Origin: Pseudomonadota bacterium
GTDB taxonomy: Bacteria; Pseudomonadota; Gammaproteobacteria; Xanthomonadales; Rhodanobacteraceae
Assembly: GCA_023412995.1 (NCBI GenBank)
Contig: JAEZQS010000160.1
Coordinates: 1 to 10,621, forward strand
Reading direction: 5' to 3'
Length of the DNA: 10,621 nt
The translations under genes were made by a program, and so were the position numbers. The notes beneath the pieces were generated by a model. The model had not been told where the DNA came from. It made no database searches and worked only from the letters and a program-made list of their open reading frames with translations. This document shows, piece by piece, positions 1-9,189 of the stretch; position 1 is the stretch's first letter; every line of letters starts with the position of its first letter.

Positions 1-23
1 CCGCAGGCGGGAAAGGCCGATCG

Positions 24-44
24 CGGCGACCGGGTCGGTCGCCG
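24..44 (-). terminator. Possible weak terminator after ppiD
   Basis: A perfect 9-bp inverted repeat (CGGCGACCG / CGGTCGCCG) with a 3-base loop begins 8 bases past the ppiD stop. On the minus strand it is followed by a mixed tract with only one run of three T, so it is not a textbook intrinsic terminator. It may instead be a 3'-end stabilising hairpin. The window ends too close to see what lies beyond. Confidence 0.35.
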
Positions 45-52
45 GTGCCCGC

Positions 53-1972
53 CTACAGGTCCTGCCGCTTGTCGGCGGAGATCGTGATCTTGGTCTCCGC
101 GCGCAGCGCGTCGACGAATTCGCGCGCGGCCACGCTGCCGGCGCCTTCGCGCAGCGTCGTGCGCGCCGCTTCACGCGTACGCGCGTCGAGGCTTGCCGGA
201 TCACCGTCGATCACCTGGTCCACGACCAGCAGCGCGTACTGGTCGCCGCCGAGATCGACGAGCTTGCGGCTCGGCTTGCCCGGCTGCGGGCGCGGCATGG
301 TGAACGCGGCGCGCACGATGGCGCTGTCGACGTTGGCGGCTTGCCGGCCAACGCCCTTCTGCGTTTCCACCTTCGCCTCGCCTTCGACCAGCTGCTCCAG
401 CGTGCTGCCCGCCTCCAGCTTGGCCAGTCGCGCCTCCGCGGCATCCTTCGCCTGCTTCGAGGTCCGTTCGGCCGCAATCCGGGTGCGCACGGTCTCGCGC
501 ACGGTATCGAGCGGGATGGGCGTGGCCGCCTTGTGCTCGGCAATGCGCACCACCACGACATGGCCCGGCGCGACCTCGATCGGGTCGGAATTGTTGTTCT
601 GCACCAGCACGCTGTCGGAGAACGCCGCCTTCACCACGTCGGGGCTGCCGGCAATGCCTTCGCCACCCTGGCGGGAGAACAGCGGCGTCTTCTGCACCGG
701 GATACCGAGTTCGTTGGCTGCCGACTCGAGCGAGGACGGATCCTGGTAGGTGAGGTCGGTGAGGCGGCCGGCCTTTTCGGCATAGACGCGGTCGCGCTCG
801 GAAGCGGCGAACTCGGCGGCGAGCTCGGGCTTCACCTCCTCGAAGCTGCGCGTTTCGCCGGCGCGCACGTCGCGCAGCTCGATGATGTGGTAGCCGTCGC
901 CGGTCAGCACCGGCGCGGAGACCTGGCCCTTCTGCAGCGCGAACAGCGCGTCCTCGAAGGCCGGATCGGTCATGCCGCGGTCGAGCCAGCCGAGGTCGCC
1001 GCCCTGGTTCTTCGAACCGAGGTCGGCCGACTCGGCCTTGGCGACCGTGGCGAAATCGGCACCCCCCTTGAGCTGTTCCTCGATCGCCTGCGCCTTGGCC
1101 AGCGCCTGCTTCTGCTCCTCCGGCGTGCCTTTGCCGTCCACCTTGACGAGGATGTGCGAGGCGAGGCGCTGCTCCGGCGTCACGAAGCGCGCCTTTTCCT
1201 TCTCGTAGCGCTCCTGCAGCACGGCGTCGTCGGGCGTGGTGTCGACCTCGAGCTTGGCGCTGTCGAGCTCGATGTACTCCAGCGCGACCCGCTCCGGCAC
1301 CATGAATTCGGCCGCGTGTTCCTTGTAATAGGCGGCGATCTCGTCCTCGCCGACCTCGCCGGCGTTGGCGTCCGGGGCCGGCTTGGCGAGCTTCAGGAAG
1401 CGCAGGTCGCGGCGCTGGTCGCGCAGGCGCAGGTAGGTGTCGAGCTCGGCATCGGTCACCAGCGCCGTGTCGCTGACCTGCAGCGGCAGCTCGCGCACGG
1501 CGAGGTCCTGGCGCACGCGCTGTTCGAAACCGCTCGGCGTCATGCCCTGCGAGGACAGCACCATGCGGTACTGGTCGGCGTCGAAATGGCCATCGGACTG
1601 GAATGCGGGAATCGCGAGGATCTCCTCGCGCACGCGTGCCGGCGGGATGCTCATGCCGAGGCGGTCGTTCGCATCCAGCAGCACCTGCTCGTTGACTAGC
1701 TGGTCGAGCACCTGCTGGCGCACTTCCGGCCGCTCGAAGAACGAGCCGTCGAGCGCGCCGTTGGACATCTGCATCATGCGTTGGCGGTACTGGTTGAAGC
1801 GTTCGCGGAACTGGTCCTGGCTGATCTCGTGGTCGCCGACCTTCGCCACCGTGGTGTTGGTGGTCGCGACGAAGTACGACTCCAGGCCGAAGAACGAGAA
1901 CGCGATGACCACCAAGCCGAGGACGATCTTGACCAGCAGGCCGGACTTCTTTCCGCGCAGGAGTTGCAGCAT
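53..1972 (-). CDS. ppiD: PpiD-type membrane-anchored periplasmic chaperone with parvulin domain
   Basis: 639-residue protein, close to the usual length of the PpiD/SurA-N family. A short basic N-terminus (about residues 1-12) is followed by one hydrophobic segment (about 13-33), which predicts an uncleaved inner-membrane anchor with the rest in the periplasm. Residues about 35-200 form the SurA-N-like helical chaperone region. Residues about 268-368 are a parvulin rotamase domain, opening with ASHILV and containing GGDLGW and GYHIIEL. A long C-terminal chaperone region follows. In the family, PpiD binds polypeptides leaving the SecYEG translocon, and its parvulin domain often has little or no isomerase activity; I cannot judge activity here. 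The start is supported by an AAAGG sequence about 9-10 bases upstream, slightly far. It lies directly after the hupB/tRNA-Val terminator, as in other gammaproteobacteria where ppiD follows hupB. The stop is TAG. Confidence 0.94.
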   Translation of the reverse strand: MLQLLRGKKSGLLVKIVLGLVVIAFSFFGLESYFVATTNTTVAKVGDHEISQDQFRERFNQYRQRMMQMSNGALDGSFFERPEVRQQVLDQLVNEQVLLDANDRLGMSIPPARVREEILAIPAFQSDGHFDADQYRMVLSSQGMTPSGFEQRVRQDLAVRELPLQVSDTALVTDAELDTYLRLRDQRRDLRFLKLAKPAPDANAGEVGEDEIAAYYKEHAAEFMVPERVALEYIELDSAKLEVDTTPDDAVLQERYEKEKARFVTPEQRLASHILVKVDGKGTPEEQKQALAKAQAIEEQLKGGADFATVAKAESADLGSKNQGGDLGWLDRGMTDPAFEDALFALQKGQVSAPVLTGDGYHIIELRDVRAGETRSFEEVKPELAAEFAASERDRVYAEKAGRLTDLTYQDPSSLESAANELGIPVQKTPLFSRQGGEGIAGSPDVVKAAFSDSVLVQNNNSDPIEVAPGHVVVVRIAEHKAATPIPLDTVRETVRTRIAAERTSKQAKDAAEARLAKLEAGSTLEQLVEGEAKVETQKGVGRQAANVDSAIVRAAFTMPRPQPGKPSRKLVDLGGDQYALLVVDQVIDGDPASLDARTREAARTTLREGAGSVAAREFVDALRAETKITISADKRQDL

Positions 1973-2026
1973 GGATGGGAACCTTTCTGATGAGCGCCGC
2001 GCGGGCGCGCGTCGCGATGAAACCCG

Positions 2027-2032
2027 ATTCTA
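2027..2032 (-). promoter_or_regulatory. Possible -10 box of a ppiD promoter
   Basis: Minus-strand TAGAAT matches five of six bases of the sigma70 -10 consensus and sits 54 bases upstream of the ppiD start, just past the upstream terminator. A separate ppiD promoter is expected because the terminator would cut off hupB transcription. No convincing -35 hexamer is visible 16-18 bases upstream, so the assignment is tentative. Confidence 0.25.
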
Positions 2033-2067
2033 TGCGGCCGCGCGCACGGTAGATGGCGCCTGCCGCG

Positions 2068-2098
2068 AAAAAAACGAAGGCGCCGCGGGGGCGCCTCG
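2068..2098 (-). terminator. Rho-independent terminator of hupB/tRNA-Val transcript
   Basis: On the minus strand a GC-rich stem (CGAGGCGCC pairing with GGCGCCTTCG, one bulged T, 5-base loop) is followed immediately by seven consecutive T residues. This is the clearest intrinsic terminator in the window. It lies 115 bases after the end of tRNA-Val and 95 bases before ppiD, so it separates the two transcription units. Confidence 0.87.
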
Positions 2099-2190
2099 CT
2101 GGTTTGCCGAAGGCGGACCGGCCATCCGCCGCGTGGTGGCCGCTGTCGCGTGCTCTATCCCGCGCCGGCCACCCTGCTCCGCCCTGGCAG

Positions 2191-2208
2191 CCCGGCGGCA
2201 CCGCCGGG
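2191..2208 (-). other. Hairpin in the trailer of tRNA-Val
   Basis: A perfect 8-bp inverted repeat (CCCGGCGG CA CCGCCGGG) begins 5 bases after the encoded CCA of tRNA-Val. It has no T tract, so it is unlikely to be a terminator. It may block exonucleases or guide cleavage during 3' maturation of the tRNA. A second, weaker repeat (GGCGGA / TCCGCC, 2112-2130) lies between it and the terminator. Confidence 0.5.
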
Positions 2209-2213
2209 CGATC

Positions 2214-2288
2214 TGGTGGGTGCTGAGGGTTTCGAACCCCCGACCCTCGCCTTGTAAGGGCGACGCTCTACCGCTGAGCTAAGCACCC
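2214..2288 (-). tRNA. tRNA-Val (anticodon UAC)
   Basis: A full cloverleaf can be read on the minus strand. The acceptor GGGTGCT pairs with AGCACCC, followed by discriminator A and an encoded CCA. The anticodon stem TCGCC/GGCGA closes the loop CTTACAA, giving anticodon UAC, which reads GUA and GUG. The T-arm contains GGTTCGAAAC. The 5' end lies only 8 bases after the hupB stop codon, so tRNA and hupB are almost certainly on one transcript, and RNase P cleavage would define the 3' end of the hupB message. Confidence 0.97.
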
Positions 2289-2296
2289 GGCGTGGT

Positions 2297-2569
2297 TCAG
2301 GCGAGCGCGTCCTTCAGGGCCTTGCCGGGCTTGAACGCCGGCACGCTGGAGGCTGCAATGCGGATCTCGTCGCCGGTGCGGGGATTGCGGCCGGTGCGCT
2401 CGGCACGCTGGCGCACCACGAAGGTACCGAAGCCCACCAGCGACACCTGCTCGCCGGACTTGAGCGCCTTCTTGACGACCGTGAACATCCCCTCGATGGC
2501 CCGCTCTGCGTCGGCACGGGACAGGCCCGATTCGTCCGCGATGGCGGAAATGAATTCGCCTTTGTTCAT
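2297..2569 (-). CDS. hupB: DNA-binding protein HU-beta
   Basis: 90-residue nucleoid protein of the HU/IHF family, exactly the usual HU length. The N-terminal helical dimerisation half begins MNKGEFISAI. The beta-arm signature runs from GFGTF (47-51) through RNPRTG (61-66), with the DNA-intercalating proline at Pro63, and the C-terminus carries FKPGKALKDA. HU dimers bend and compact DNA with little sequence preference. The HU-beta assignment rather than HU-alpha or IHF rests on position directly after lon and before ppiD, the classical hupB location. A GGAG ribosome binding site lies 7 bases before the ATG. It has its own promoter candidate and a roughly 140-base leader, and is followed after 8 bases by tRNA-Val. 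Confidence 0.97.
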   Translation of the reverse strand: MNKGEFISAIADESGLSRADAERAIEGMFTVVKKALKSGEQVSLVGFGTFVVRQRAERTGRNPRTGDEIRIAASSVPAFKPGKALKDALA

Positions 2570-2621
2570 GTAAGGACTCCCGCACGAGGCTGTTGCCCCG
2601 CAGCTTGATTCGAATAAGCCG

Positions 2622-2666
2622 GAAACAGGTGTGCCCGGAGGAGCCTGTCCTCTTTCGGCCTGTTTC
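2622..2666 (-). promoter_or_regulatory. Nested inverted repeat in the hupB leader
   Basis: The predicted untranslated leader of hupB holds an outer perfect 8-bp repeat (GAAACAGG / CCTGTTTC) enclosing an inner perfect 5-bp hairpin (GAGGA, 5-base loop, TCCTC). The motif ACAGG or its complement occurs three times inside it. The element ends about 50 bases before the hupB start, so it does not directly cover the ribosome binding site. A role in message stability or control of HU synthesis is inference only. Confidence 0.4.
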
Positions 2667-2719
2667 GTTACTCCGCGATCGCCCCGGACGGTGCGTCACC
2701 CTGGAACGCGGCGCGGCCC

Positions 2720-2748
2720 TTTATACCAGCGCCCCCCTACCCACGCAA
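2720..2748 (-). promoter_or_regulatory. Sigma70-type promoter of hupB
   Basis: On the minus strand TTGCGT (-35, 2743-2748) is separated by exactly 17 bases from TATAAA (-10, 2720-2725, five of six consensus bases). The -35 keeps only the most conserved TTG. The start of transcription would be near 2713, giving a leader of about 140 bases before hupB. This would make hupB independent of lon, as expected for a growth-regulated nucleoid protein. Confidence 0.6.
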
Positions 2749-2931
2749 CAAAGCCTGAACGCCGCCGGAGCCGGAGGACGCCTGCATCCAGGTGCCCTTG
2801 TCGCGGTGAAAGTGGAAGGTCCCGCTGCTTCGGTGCGGTTCGTTACGAGGCGCACCGGGGAGAGGCGCGTGCGGGTGCGACGGGCCATGGCGGGGGTGCC
2901 GGCACGTGCCGCGAGTGCGACGGCGTACCCG
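2749..2931 (-). other. lon-hupB intergenic region without a gene
   Basis: The whole lon-hupB gap is 362 bases (2570-2931). Its hupB-proximal half holds the promoter and leader listed separately. In this upstream half I see no credible gene on either strand and no T-tract terminator for lon. It does contain a nested hairpin at 2831-2857: CGGTGCG pairs with CGCACCG, and TCGT pairs with ACGA around a single T. There is also a palindrome GGCACGTGCC just after the lon stop. Either could mark the 3' end of the lon message, but neither is a classical terminator. Confidence 0.4.
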
Positions 2932-5400
<2,469 letters not shown>

Positions 5401-5446
5401 CGGTCCTGGGAATGTTGATGCGGAACGGGAATGCTGGAAACGCGAA

Positions 5447-5470
5447 CGGCAGCGTGGACCCACGCTGCCG
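5447..5470 (-). other. Strong hairpin between clpX and lon
   Basis: A perfect 10-bp inverted repeat (CGGCAGCGTG / CACGCTGCCG) with a 4-base loop lies in the 115-base clpX-lon gap, 46 bases before the lon start. On the minus strand it is followed by TTCGCGTTTCC, a poor T tract. It could be a leaky terminator or attenuator between clpX and lon, a message-stability element separating the two cistrons, or a protein-binding palindrome. I saw no convincing sigma70 or sigma32 promoter for lon in this gap. Confidence 0.5.
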
Positions 5471-5515
5471 TATCGTCAAGTAAGGTTGTGCCCCGCGTTT
5501 ACAAGGGCGACAGCG

Positions 5516-6793
5516 CTATTCGGACGCCGCGCGCGTCTGCATGTTGCCGCGGTAGATGAGATAGGGCTCGGCCTGTCCGTTGATCACCGCCTCGTCCACC
5601 ACCACCTTGCTGACGTGCTCGAGCGAGGGCAGGTCGAACATCGTGTCGAGCAACACCTGCTCCAGGATGGTGCGCAGGCCGCGCGCGCCGGTCTTGCGCG
5701 CGAGCGCCTTGCGCGCCACCGCCAGCAGCGCGTCCGGGCGGAACTCCAGTTCCACGCCTTCCATCTCGAACAGGCGCTTGAACTGCTTGGTGATGGCGTT
5801 GCGCGGCTCGGTCAGGATCTTGACCAGCGCGGTCTCGTCCAGCTCCACCAGCGTCGCGACCACCGGCAGCCGGCCGACGAACTCGGGGATGAGCCCGAAC
5901 TTGATCAGGTCCTCCGGCTGCACGTCGGCTAGCAGGCGCCCGGCGTCGGCGTGGCGGTCCTTGCTGCGGACCTCGGCATTGAAGCCGATGCCGGTCGCCT
6001 CGGAGCGCTGCTGGATGATCTTCTCCAGCCCGGCGAACGCGCCGCCGACGATGAACAGGATGTTCTTGGTGTCGACCTGCAGGAACTCCTGCTGCGGATG
6101 CTTGCGCCCGCCCTGCGGCGGCACCGAGGCGACGGTGCCCTCGATCAGCTTCAGCAGCGCCTGCTGCACGCCTTCGCCCGACACGTCGCGGGTGATCGAC
6201 GGGTTCTCGCTCTTGCGCGAGATCTTGTCGATCTCGTCGATGTAGACGATGCCGCTCTGCGCCTTCTCGACGTCGTAGTCGCACTTCTGCAGCAGCTTCT
6301 GGATGATGTTCTCGACGTCCTCGCCGACGTAACCGGCCTCGGTCAGCGTGGTGGCGTCGGCAATCGTGAACGGCACGTTGAGCAGGCGCGCCAGGGTGTC
6401 GGCCAGCAGCGTCTTGCCCGAGCCGGTCGGGCCGACCAGCAGGATGTTGGACTTGGCGAGCTCGACGTCTTCGCTGCGACTGCGTGTTTCCAGCCGCTTG
6501 TAATGGTTGTACACGGCGACCGCCAGCACCTTCTTGGCGCGGGCCTGGCCGATCACGTACTGGTCGAGCACTTCGAGGATTTCGGTGGGCTTGGGCAGGT
6601 CGCTGCGCGCGCTGGCCGCCTTTTCCTCGAGCTCCTCGCGGATGATGTCGTTGCACAGCTCGACGCATTCGTCGCAGATGAACACCGACGGGCCCGCGAT
6701 GAGCTTGCGCACCTCATGCTGGCTCTTGCCGCAGAACGAGCAGTAGAGGATCTTGCCGTTGTCGCCCGATCGGCCTTGCCGCTCGTCAGTCAT
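5516..6793 (-). CDS. clpX: ATP-dependent Clp protease ATP-binding subunit ClpX
   Basis: 425-residue AAA+ unfoldase, full length for the family (E. coli 424). The N-terminal zinc-binding dimerisation domain has Cys18, Cys21, Cys40 and Cys43. The AAA+ core has Walker A GPTGSGKT (121-128), pore-1 loop GYVG (154-157), Walker B IVYIDEID (182-189), RKH pore loop (230-232), arginine finger Arg308 in FVGRLP, and sensor-2 GARGLR (369-374). The IGF loop (269-271), which docks into ClpP, is present, so it should work with the ClpP encoded next door. Hexamers unfold tagged substrates such as SsrA proteins and feed them to ClpP. The start at 6793 has GAGG six bases upstream; the in-frame ATG at 6859 would add a non-conserved Arg-rich extension. 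It lies 128 bases after clpP. Confidence 0.98.
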   Translation of the reverse strand: MTDERQGRSGDNGKILYCSFCGKSQHEVRKLIAGPSVFICDECVELCNDIIREELEEKAASARSDLPKPTEILEVLDQYVIGQARAKKVLAVAVYNHYKRLETRSRSEDVELAKSNILLVGPTGSGKTLLADTLARLLNVPFTIADATTLTEAGYVGEDVENIIQKLLQKCDYDVEKAQSGIVYIDEIDKISRKSENPSITRDVSGEGVQQALLKLIEGTVASVPPQGGRKHPQQEFLQVDTKNILFIVGGAFAGLEKIIQQRSEATGIGFNAEVRSKDRHADAGRLLADVQPEDLIKFGLIPEFVGRLPVVATLVELDETALVKILTEPRNAITKQFKRLFEMEGVELEFRPDALLAVARKALARKTGARGLRTILEQVLLDTMFDLPSLEHVSKVVVDEAVINGQAEPYLIYRGNMQTRAASE

Positions 6794-6834
6794 GCCCCGC
6801 CTCGGGAGTTCGCCACGTCGTAAACGGGTCGAGA

Positions 6835-6864
6835 ATAACACAGCACGGCCGGACGCCATGTCCA
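6835..6864 (-). promoter_or_regulatory. Possible clpX promoter
   Basis: In the 128-base clpP-clpX gap, minus-strand TGGACA (6859-6864, five of six -35 bases) is followed after 18 bases by TGTTAT (6835-6840, four of six -10 bases), about 41 bases before the clpX start. It would give clpX some expression independent of clpP. The gap also contains a short GCCGG/CCGGC repeat followed by four T, too weak to call a terminator. Confidence 0.35.
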
Positions 6865-6921
6865 GCCGCGCACAACCTGGATCGAGGGGAAAACCCGCCG
6901 GATCGCGCCCTGCACGCCGGC

Positions 6922-7560
6922 TCAGGCACCACCGACGGCAAGGTCGCGCGGACGCGTCTCGAGCACCGAGTCGATCATGCCGTACGCCTTGGCGTCTTCG
7001 GCGCTCATGAAGCGGTCACGCTCCATGTCGCGCTCGATCTGCTCCAGCGCCTGGCCGGTGTGCTTGACGTAGATCTGGTTCAGGCGGCCGCGCAGGTAGA
7101 GGATCTCGCGGGCCTGGATCTCGATGTCCGTGGCCTGGCCCTGGGCCCCGCCGGAAGGCTGGTGGATCATCACGCGGGAATTGGGCAGGGCGTAGCGCTT
7201 GCCCTTCTGCCCCGCCATCAGGAGCAGCGAGGCGGCGCTGGCCGCCTGGCCCACGCAGATGGTGCTGATGTCGCACCGCACGTACTGCATGGTGTCGTAG
7301 ATGGCGAGCCCCGCCGTCACCACGCCGCCGGGGCTGTTGATGTAGAGGTTGATGTCCTTGTCGGGGTTGTCCGACTCCAGGAACAGCAACTGCGCCACGA
7401 CCACGTTGGCCATGTAGTCGTCGATCGGCCCCACGACGAACACCACGCGCTCCTTCAGCAGGCGCGAATAGATGTCGTAGGCGCGTTCGCCGCGCGAGGT
7501 CTGCTCGACCACCATCGGGACGAGGTTCAGGCCCTGCGCCGGCATGCTGGTGCTGCTCAT
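6922..7560 (-). CDS. clpP: ATP-dependent Clp protease proteolytic subunit ClpP
   Basis: 212-residue serine peptidase (E. coli 207). The S14-family triad is complete: Ser108 in GQAAS, His133 in MIHQPSGG, and Asp182 in ERDRF. The oxyanion/strand motif INSPGG (74-79) and the substrate handle region are intact. ClpP forms a double seven-subunit barrel that degrades proteins unfolded by ClpX or ClpA. A short N-terminal stretch before LVPMVVEQ is probably a propeptide removed on maturation, as in E. coli. I chose the ATG at 7560, which has AGGGAG six bases upstream. An earlier in-frame start at 7608 would overlap the tig coding end and adds unrelated residues. The gap to tig is 25 bases, so the two are probably cotranscribed. 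Confidence 0.98.
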   Translation of the reverse strand: MSSTSMPAQGLNLVPMVVEQTSRGERAYDIYSRLLKERVVFVVGPIDDYMANVVVAQLLFLESDNPDKDINLYINSPGGVVTAGLAIYDTMQYVRCDISTICVGQAASAASLLLMAGQKGKRYALPNSRVMIHQPSGGAQGQATDIEIQAREILYLRGRLNQIYVKHTGQALEQIERDMERDRFMSAEDAKAYGMIDSVLETRPRDLAVGGA

Positions 7561-7585
7561 CGGGTTCTCCCTGGCGCCGGTGCGC

Positions 7586-8863
7586 TCAGGCGCCCGGCCG
7601 CATGACATCGTTGAATTGCAGTTGCTGCTCGCTGATGCGCGCGTGGTCGGCCAGCCATTCGACCACCTGGTCCTCGATCACGCGGTTCTGCAGCCCGCTC
7701 ATCAACTGGGGGTCGCGGGTGTAGAGTTCAACGACCTTCTCCGGTTCCTCGTAGGTCGAGGCGATGGTGGAGAGGGCCTCGCTGACCCGGCGTGGATCGA
7801 GCCGGATGTCGTTCTGCCGCGCCAGCTCGGCGATCAGCAGCCCGGCACTGACGCGCCGGCGCGCGGCCGGCAGGTAGGCGGCGTACGCCTGCTCGCCCTC
7901 GGCGCCGGCCTGGCGCGCCAGCAGGCGCGCATCGTTCTCGATCATGCCCTGCGGCACTTCCAGCGCCGGCCAGGCATCGATCAGCTTCTCGATCACGCTG
8001 GCCTTGAGGCGTGCCATCAGGACACCCTTGAGCTCGCGCTCGAGGTTGGCGCGCACGTCCTCGCGGAACTTCGCCAGCCCGCCGTCCTTGATCCCGAAGC
8101 TGGATGCGAACGCCTCGTCCACGTCCGGCAGGCGGCCTTCCTGCACGCGCACCAGCTTGAGCGAGACCTGCGCCTCCTGCCCGGCCAGCGCGGCGATGCG
8201 GAATGCCGGCGCGAACGTCACGGCGGCCTGGAACTCGTCGCCGGCACGGTGGCCGGCCAGCACGTCCTCCAGTTCGCGCGAATAGGCGCCCGAGCCGAGG
8301 ATGGCGCCGACGCGGTCGACGCCCTTCTCCGGGTGGCGCGCGCCAGCGGCCTCGGCCGAGTACTCGAACAGCACCATGTCGCCGACGCGTGCCTCGCGCT
8401 CGACCTGCACCCAGGTGCGCCGCTGCAGGCGCAGCGTCTCGATCATCTGGTCGACGTCGGCCTCGGTCACGCTGGCGACCGGCTTGACGACCTCGAGGCC
8501 GCTGACGTCGATGGCGCCGATCTCCGGCAGCACCTCGAAGGTGGCGGTGTACTCGATCTCGCCGTTTTCGGGCCGGCCGGTGGTGGCGATCGAAGGCTGC
8601 ACGGCGGGGCGCAGCTTCTGCTCGCTGATCGCTTCCTGGAAGCTGGAACCGATCATCTCCGAAAGCGCCTCGTTGCGGATCTGGCTGCCGTAGCGCTGCT
8701 CGATCACGCGGGTGGGGACCTTGCCCGGGCGGAAGCCCTTCAGGCGCGCGCTGCGACCCATTTCCTGGATGCGCGTGCGGATGGTCTCCTCCAGGCGCTG
8801 CGCCGGCAGGCGGACGGTGAGCTTGCGGCCAAGGGCGCCGACGTTTTCGATCGAGACTTGCAT
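7586..8863 (-). CDS. tig: Trigger factor, ribosome-associated chaperone
   Basis: 425-residue trigger factor (E. coli 432). The N-terminal ribosome-binding domain carries the signature GFRPGKVP (43-50), which docks at ribosomal protein uL23 beside the exit tunnel. A FKBP-like PPIase domain spans about residues 155-245, and the remainder is the helical C-terminal chaperone body. It shelters nascent cytoplasmic and secreted chains. The PPIase domain is divergent: where E. coli has a Phe-Glu-Asp segment in the substrate pocket, this protein reads RELED (196-200), and other pocket aromatics appear replaced, so isomerase activity may be weak. The chaperone role does not need it. Start at 8863 is backed by AGAGGA five bases upstream; an in-frame ATG at 8917 is less likely. 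tRNA-Leu ends 88 bases upstream with no terminator between. Confidence 0.97.
   Translation of the reverse strand: MQVSIENVGALGRKLTVRLPAQRLEETIRTRIQEMGRSARLKGFRPGKVPTRVIEQRYGSQIRNEALSEMIGSSFQEAISEQKLRPAVQPSIATTGRPENGEIEYTATFEVLPEIGAIDVSGLEVVKPVASVTEADVDQMIETLRLQRRTWVQVEREARVGDMVLFEYSAEAAGARHPEKGVDRVGAILGSGAYSRELEDVLAGHRAGDEFQAAVTFAPAFRIAALAGQEAQVSLKLVRVQEGRLPDVDEAFASSFGIKDGGLAKFREDVRANLERELKGVLMARLKASVIEKLIDAWPALEVPQGMIENDARLLARQAGAEGEQAYAAYLPAARRRVSAGLLIAELARQNDIRLDPRRVSEALSTIASTYEEPEKVVELYTRDPQLMSGLQNRVIEDQVVEWLADHARISEQQLQFNDVMRPGA
7705..7732 (-). promoter_or_regulatory. Weak sigma32-like site inside tig, upstream of clpP
   Basis: Minus-strand GTTGAA (7727-7732), a 14-base spacer and CCCCCAGT (7705-7712) resemble the heat-shock pattern CTTGAA-N(13-15)-CCCCATNT, about 145 bases before the clpP start. 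E. coli clpP is known to have a heat-shock promoter. The site lies within conserved tig codons (VELYTRDPQL), so protein conservation alone could create the match. Confidence 0.18.
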
Positions 8864-8951
8864 GGGGTTCCTCTGCATCAGGATTTCATGGCGGTGCACG
8901 CCACCCGCCGGCGGCAACTGCGAGGGATGGGAGCGATGGCGGGCCGGACCA

Positions 8952-9033
8952 TGCGAAAGGAGAGACTCGAACTCTCACGGGTCGCCCCACTGGAACCTAA
9001 ATCCAGCGCGTCTACCAGTTCCGCCACTTTCGC
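8952..9033 (-). tRNA. tRNA-Leu (anticodon UAG), CCA not encoded
   Basis: An 82-base class II tRNA with a long variable arm. The acceptor GCGAAAG pairs with CTTTCGC and the discriminator is A. The anticodon stem CTGGA/TCCAG closes loop TTTAGGT, giving UAG, which reads CUN leucine codons. The T-arm contains GAGTTCGAGTCTC. The next bases are TGG rather than CCA, so the 3' CCA must be added by tRNA nucleotidyltransferase. It is the last gene of the tRNA cluster, 88 bases before the trigger factor start. Confidence 0.96.
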
Positions 9034-9094
9034 CCTGATCGTGCCGTCCGCCGCGCCCGCCACGGGCAAGGGCCATGCGTCCGCTGAAGTTGAA

Positions 9095-9170
9095 TGGTGG
9101 GCCGTCTAGGACTCGAACCTAGGACCAAGAGATTAAGAGTCTCCTGCTCTACCAACTGAGCTAACGGCCC
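9095..9170 (-). tRNA. tRNA-Lys (anticodon CUU)
   Basis: Full cloverleaf: acceptor GGGCCGT pairs with ACGGCCC, discriminator A, encoded CCA. The anticodon stem GGAGA/TCTCT closes loop CTCTTAA, giving CUU, which reads AAG only. A CUU isoacceptor fits the strong G/C-ending codon preference in this window. The T-arm contains AGGTTCGAGTCCT. Confidence 0.97.
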
Positions 9171-9189
9171 ATGCAACTGAAACTGCGCG

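Noticed and set aside
201..2201. A 666-codon minus-strand frame overlapping ppiD and running through the terminator
   Set aside because: It is Arg/Ala/Pro-rich, has no domain, and crosses an intrinsic terminator. It is a frame shadow of ppiD.
5401..5463. Lon start at the upstream in-frame ATG 5463
   Set aside because: The extra 21 residues are encoded by the intergenic hairpin and are not part of the Lon family N-terminus.
5471..5504. Lon promoter built on TTGTAA or TTGACG in the clpX-lon gap
   Set aside because: Neither has an acceptable -10 at a normal distance, and no sigma32 -10 follows either.
7544..9109. A 521-codon plus-strand frame covering tig and tRNA-Leu
   Set aside because: It is the antisense shadow of tig and runs through a tRNA gene, so it is not a gene.
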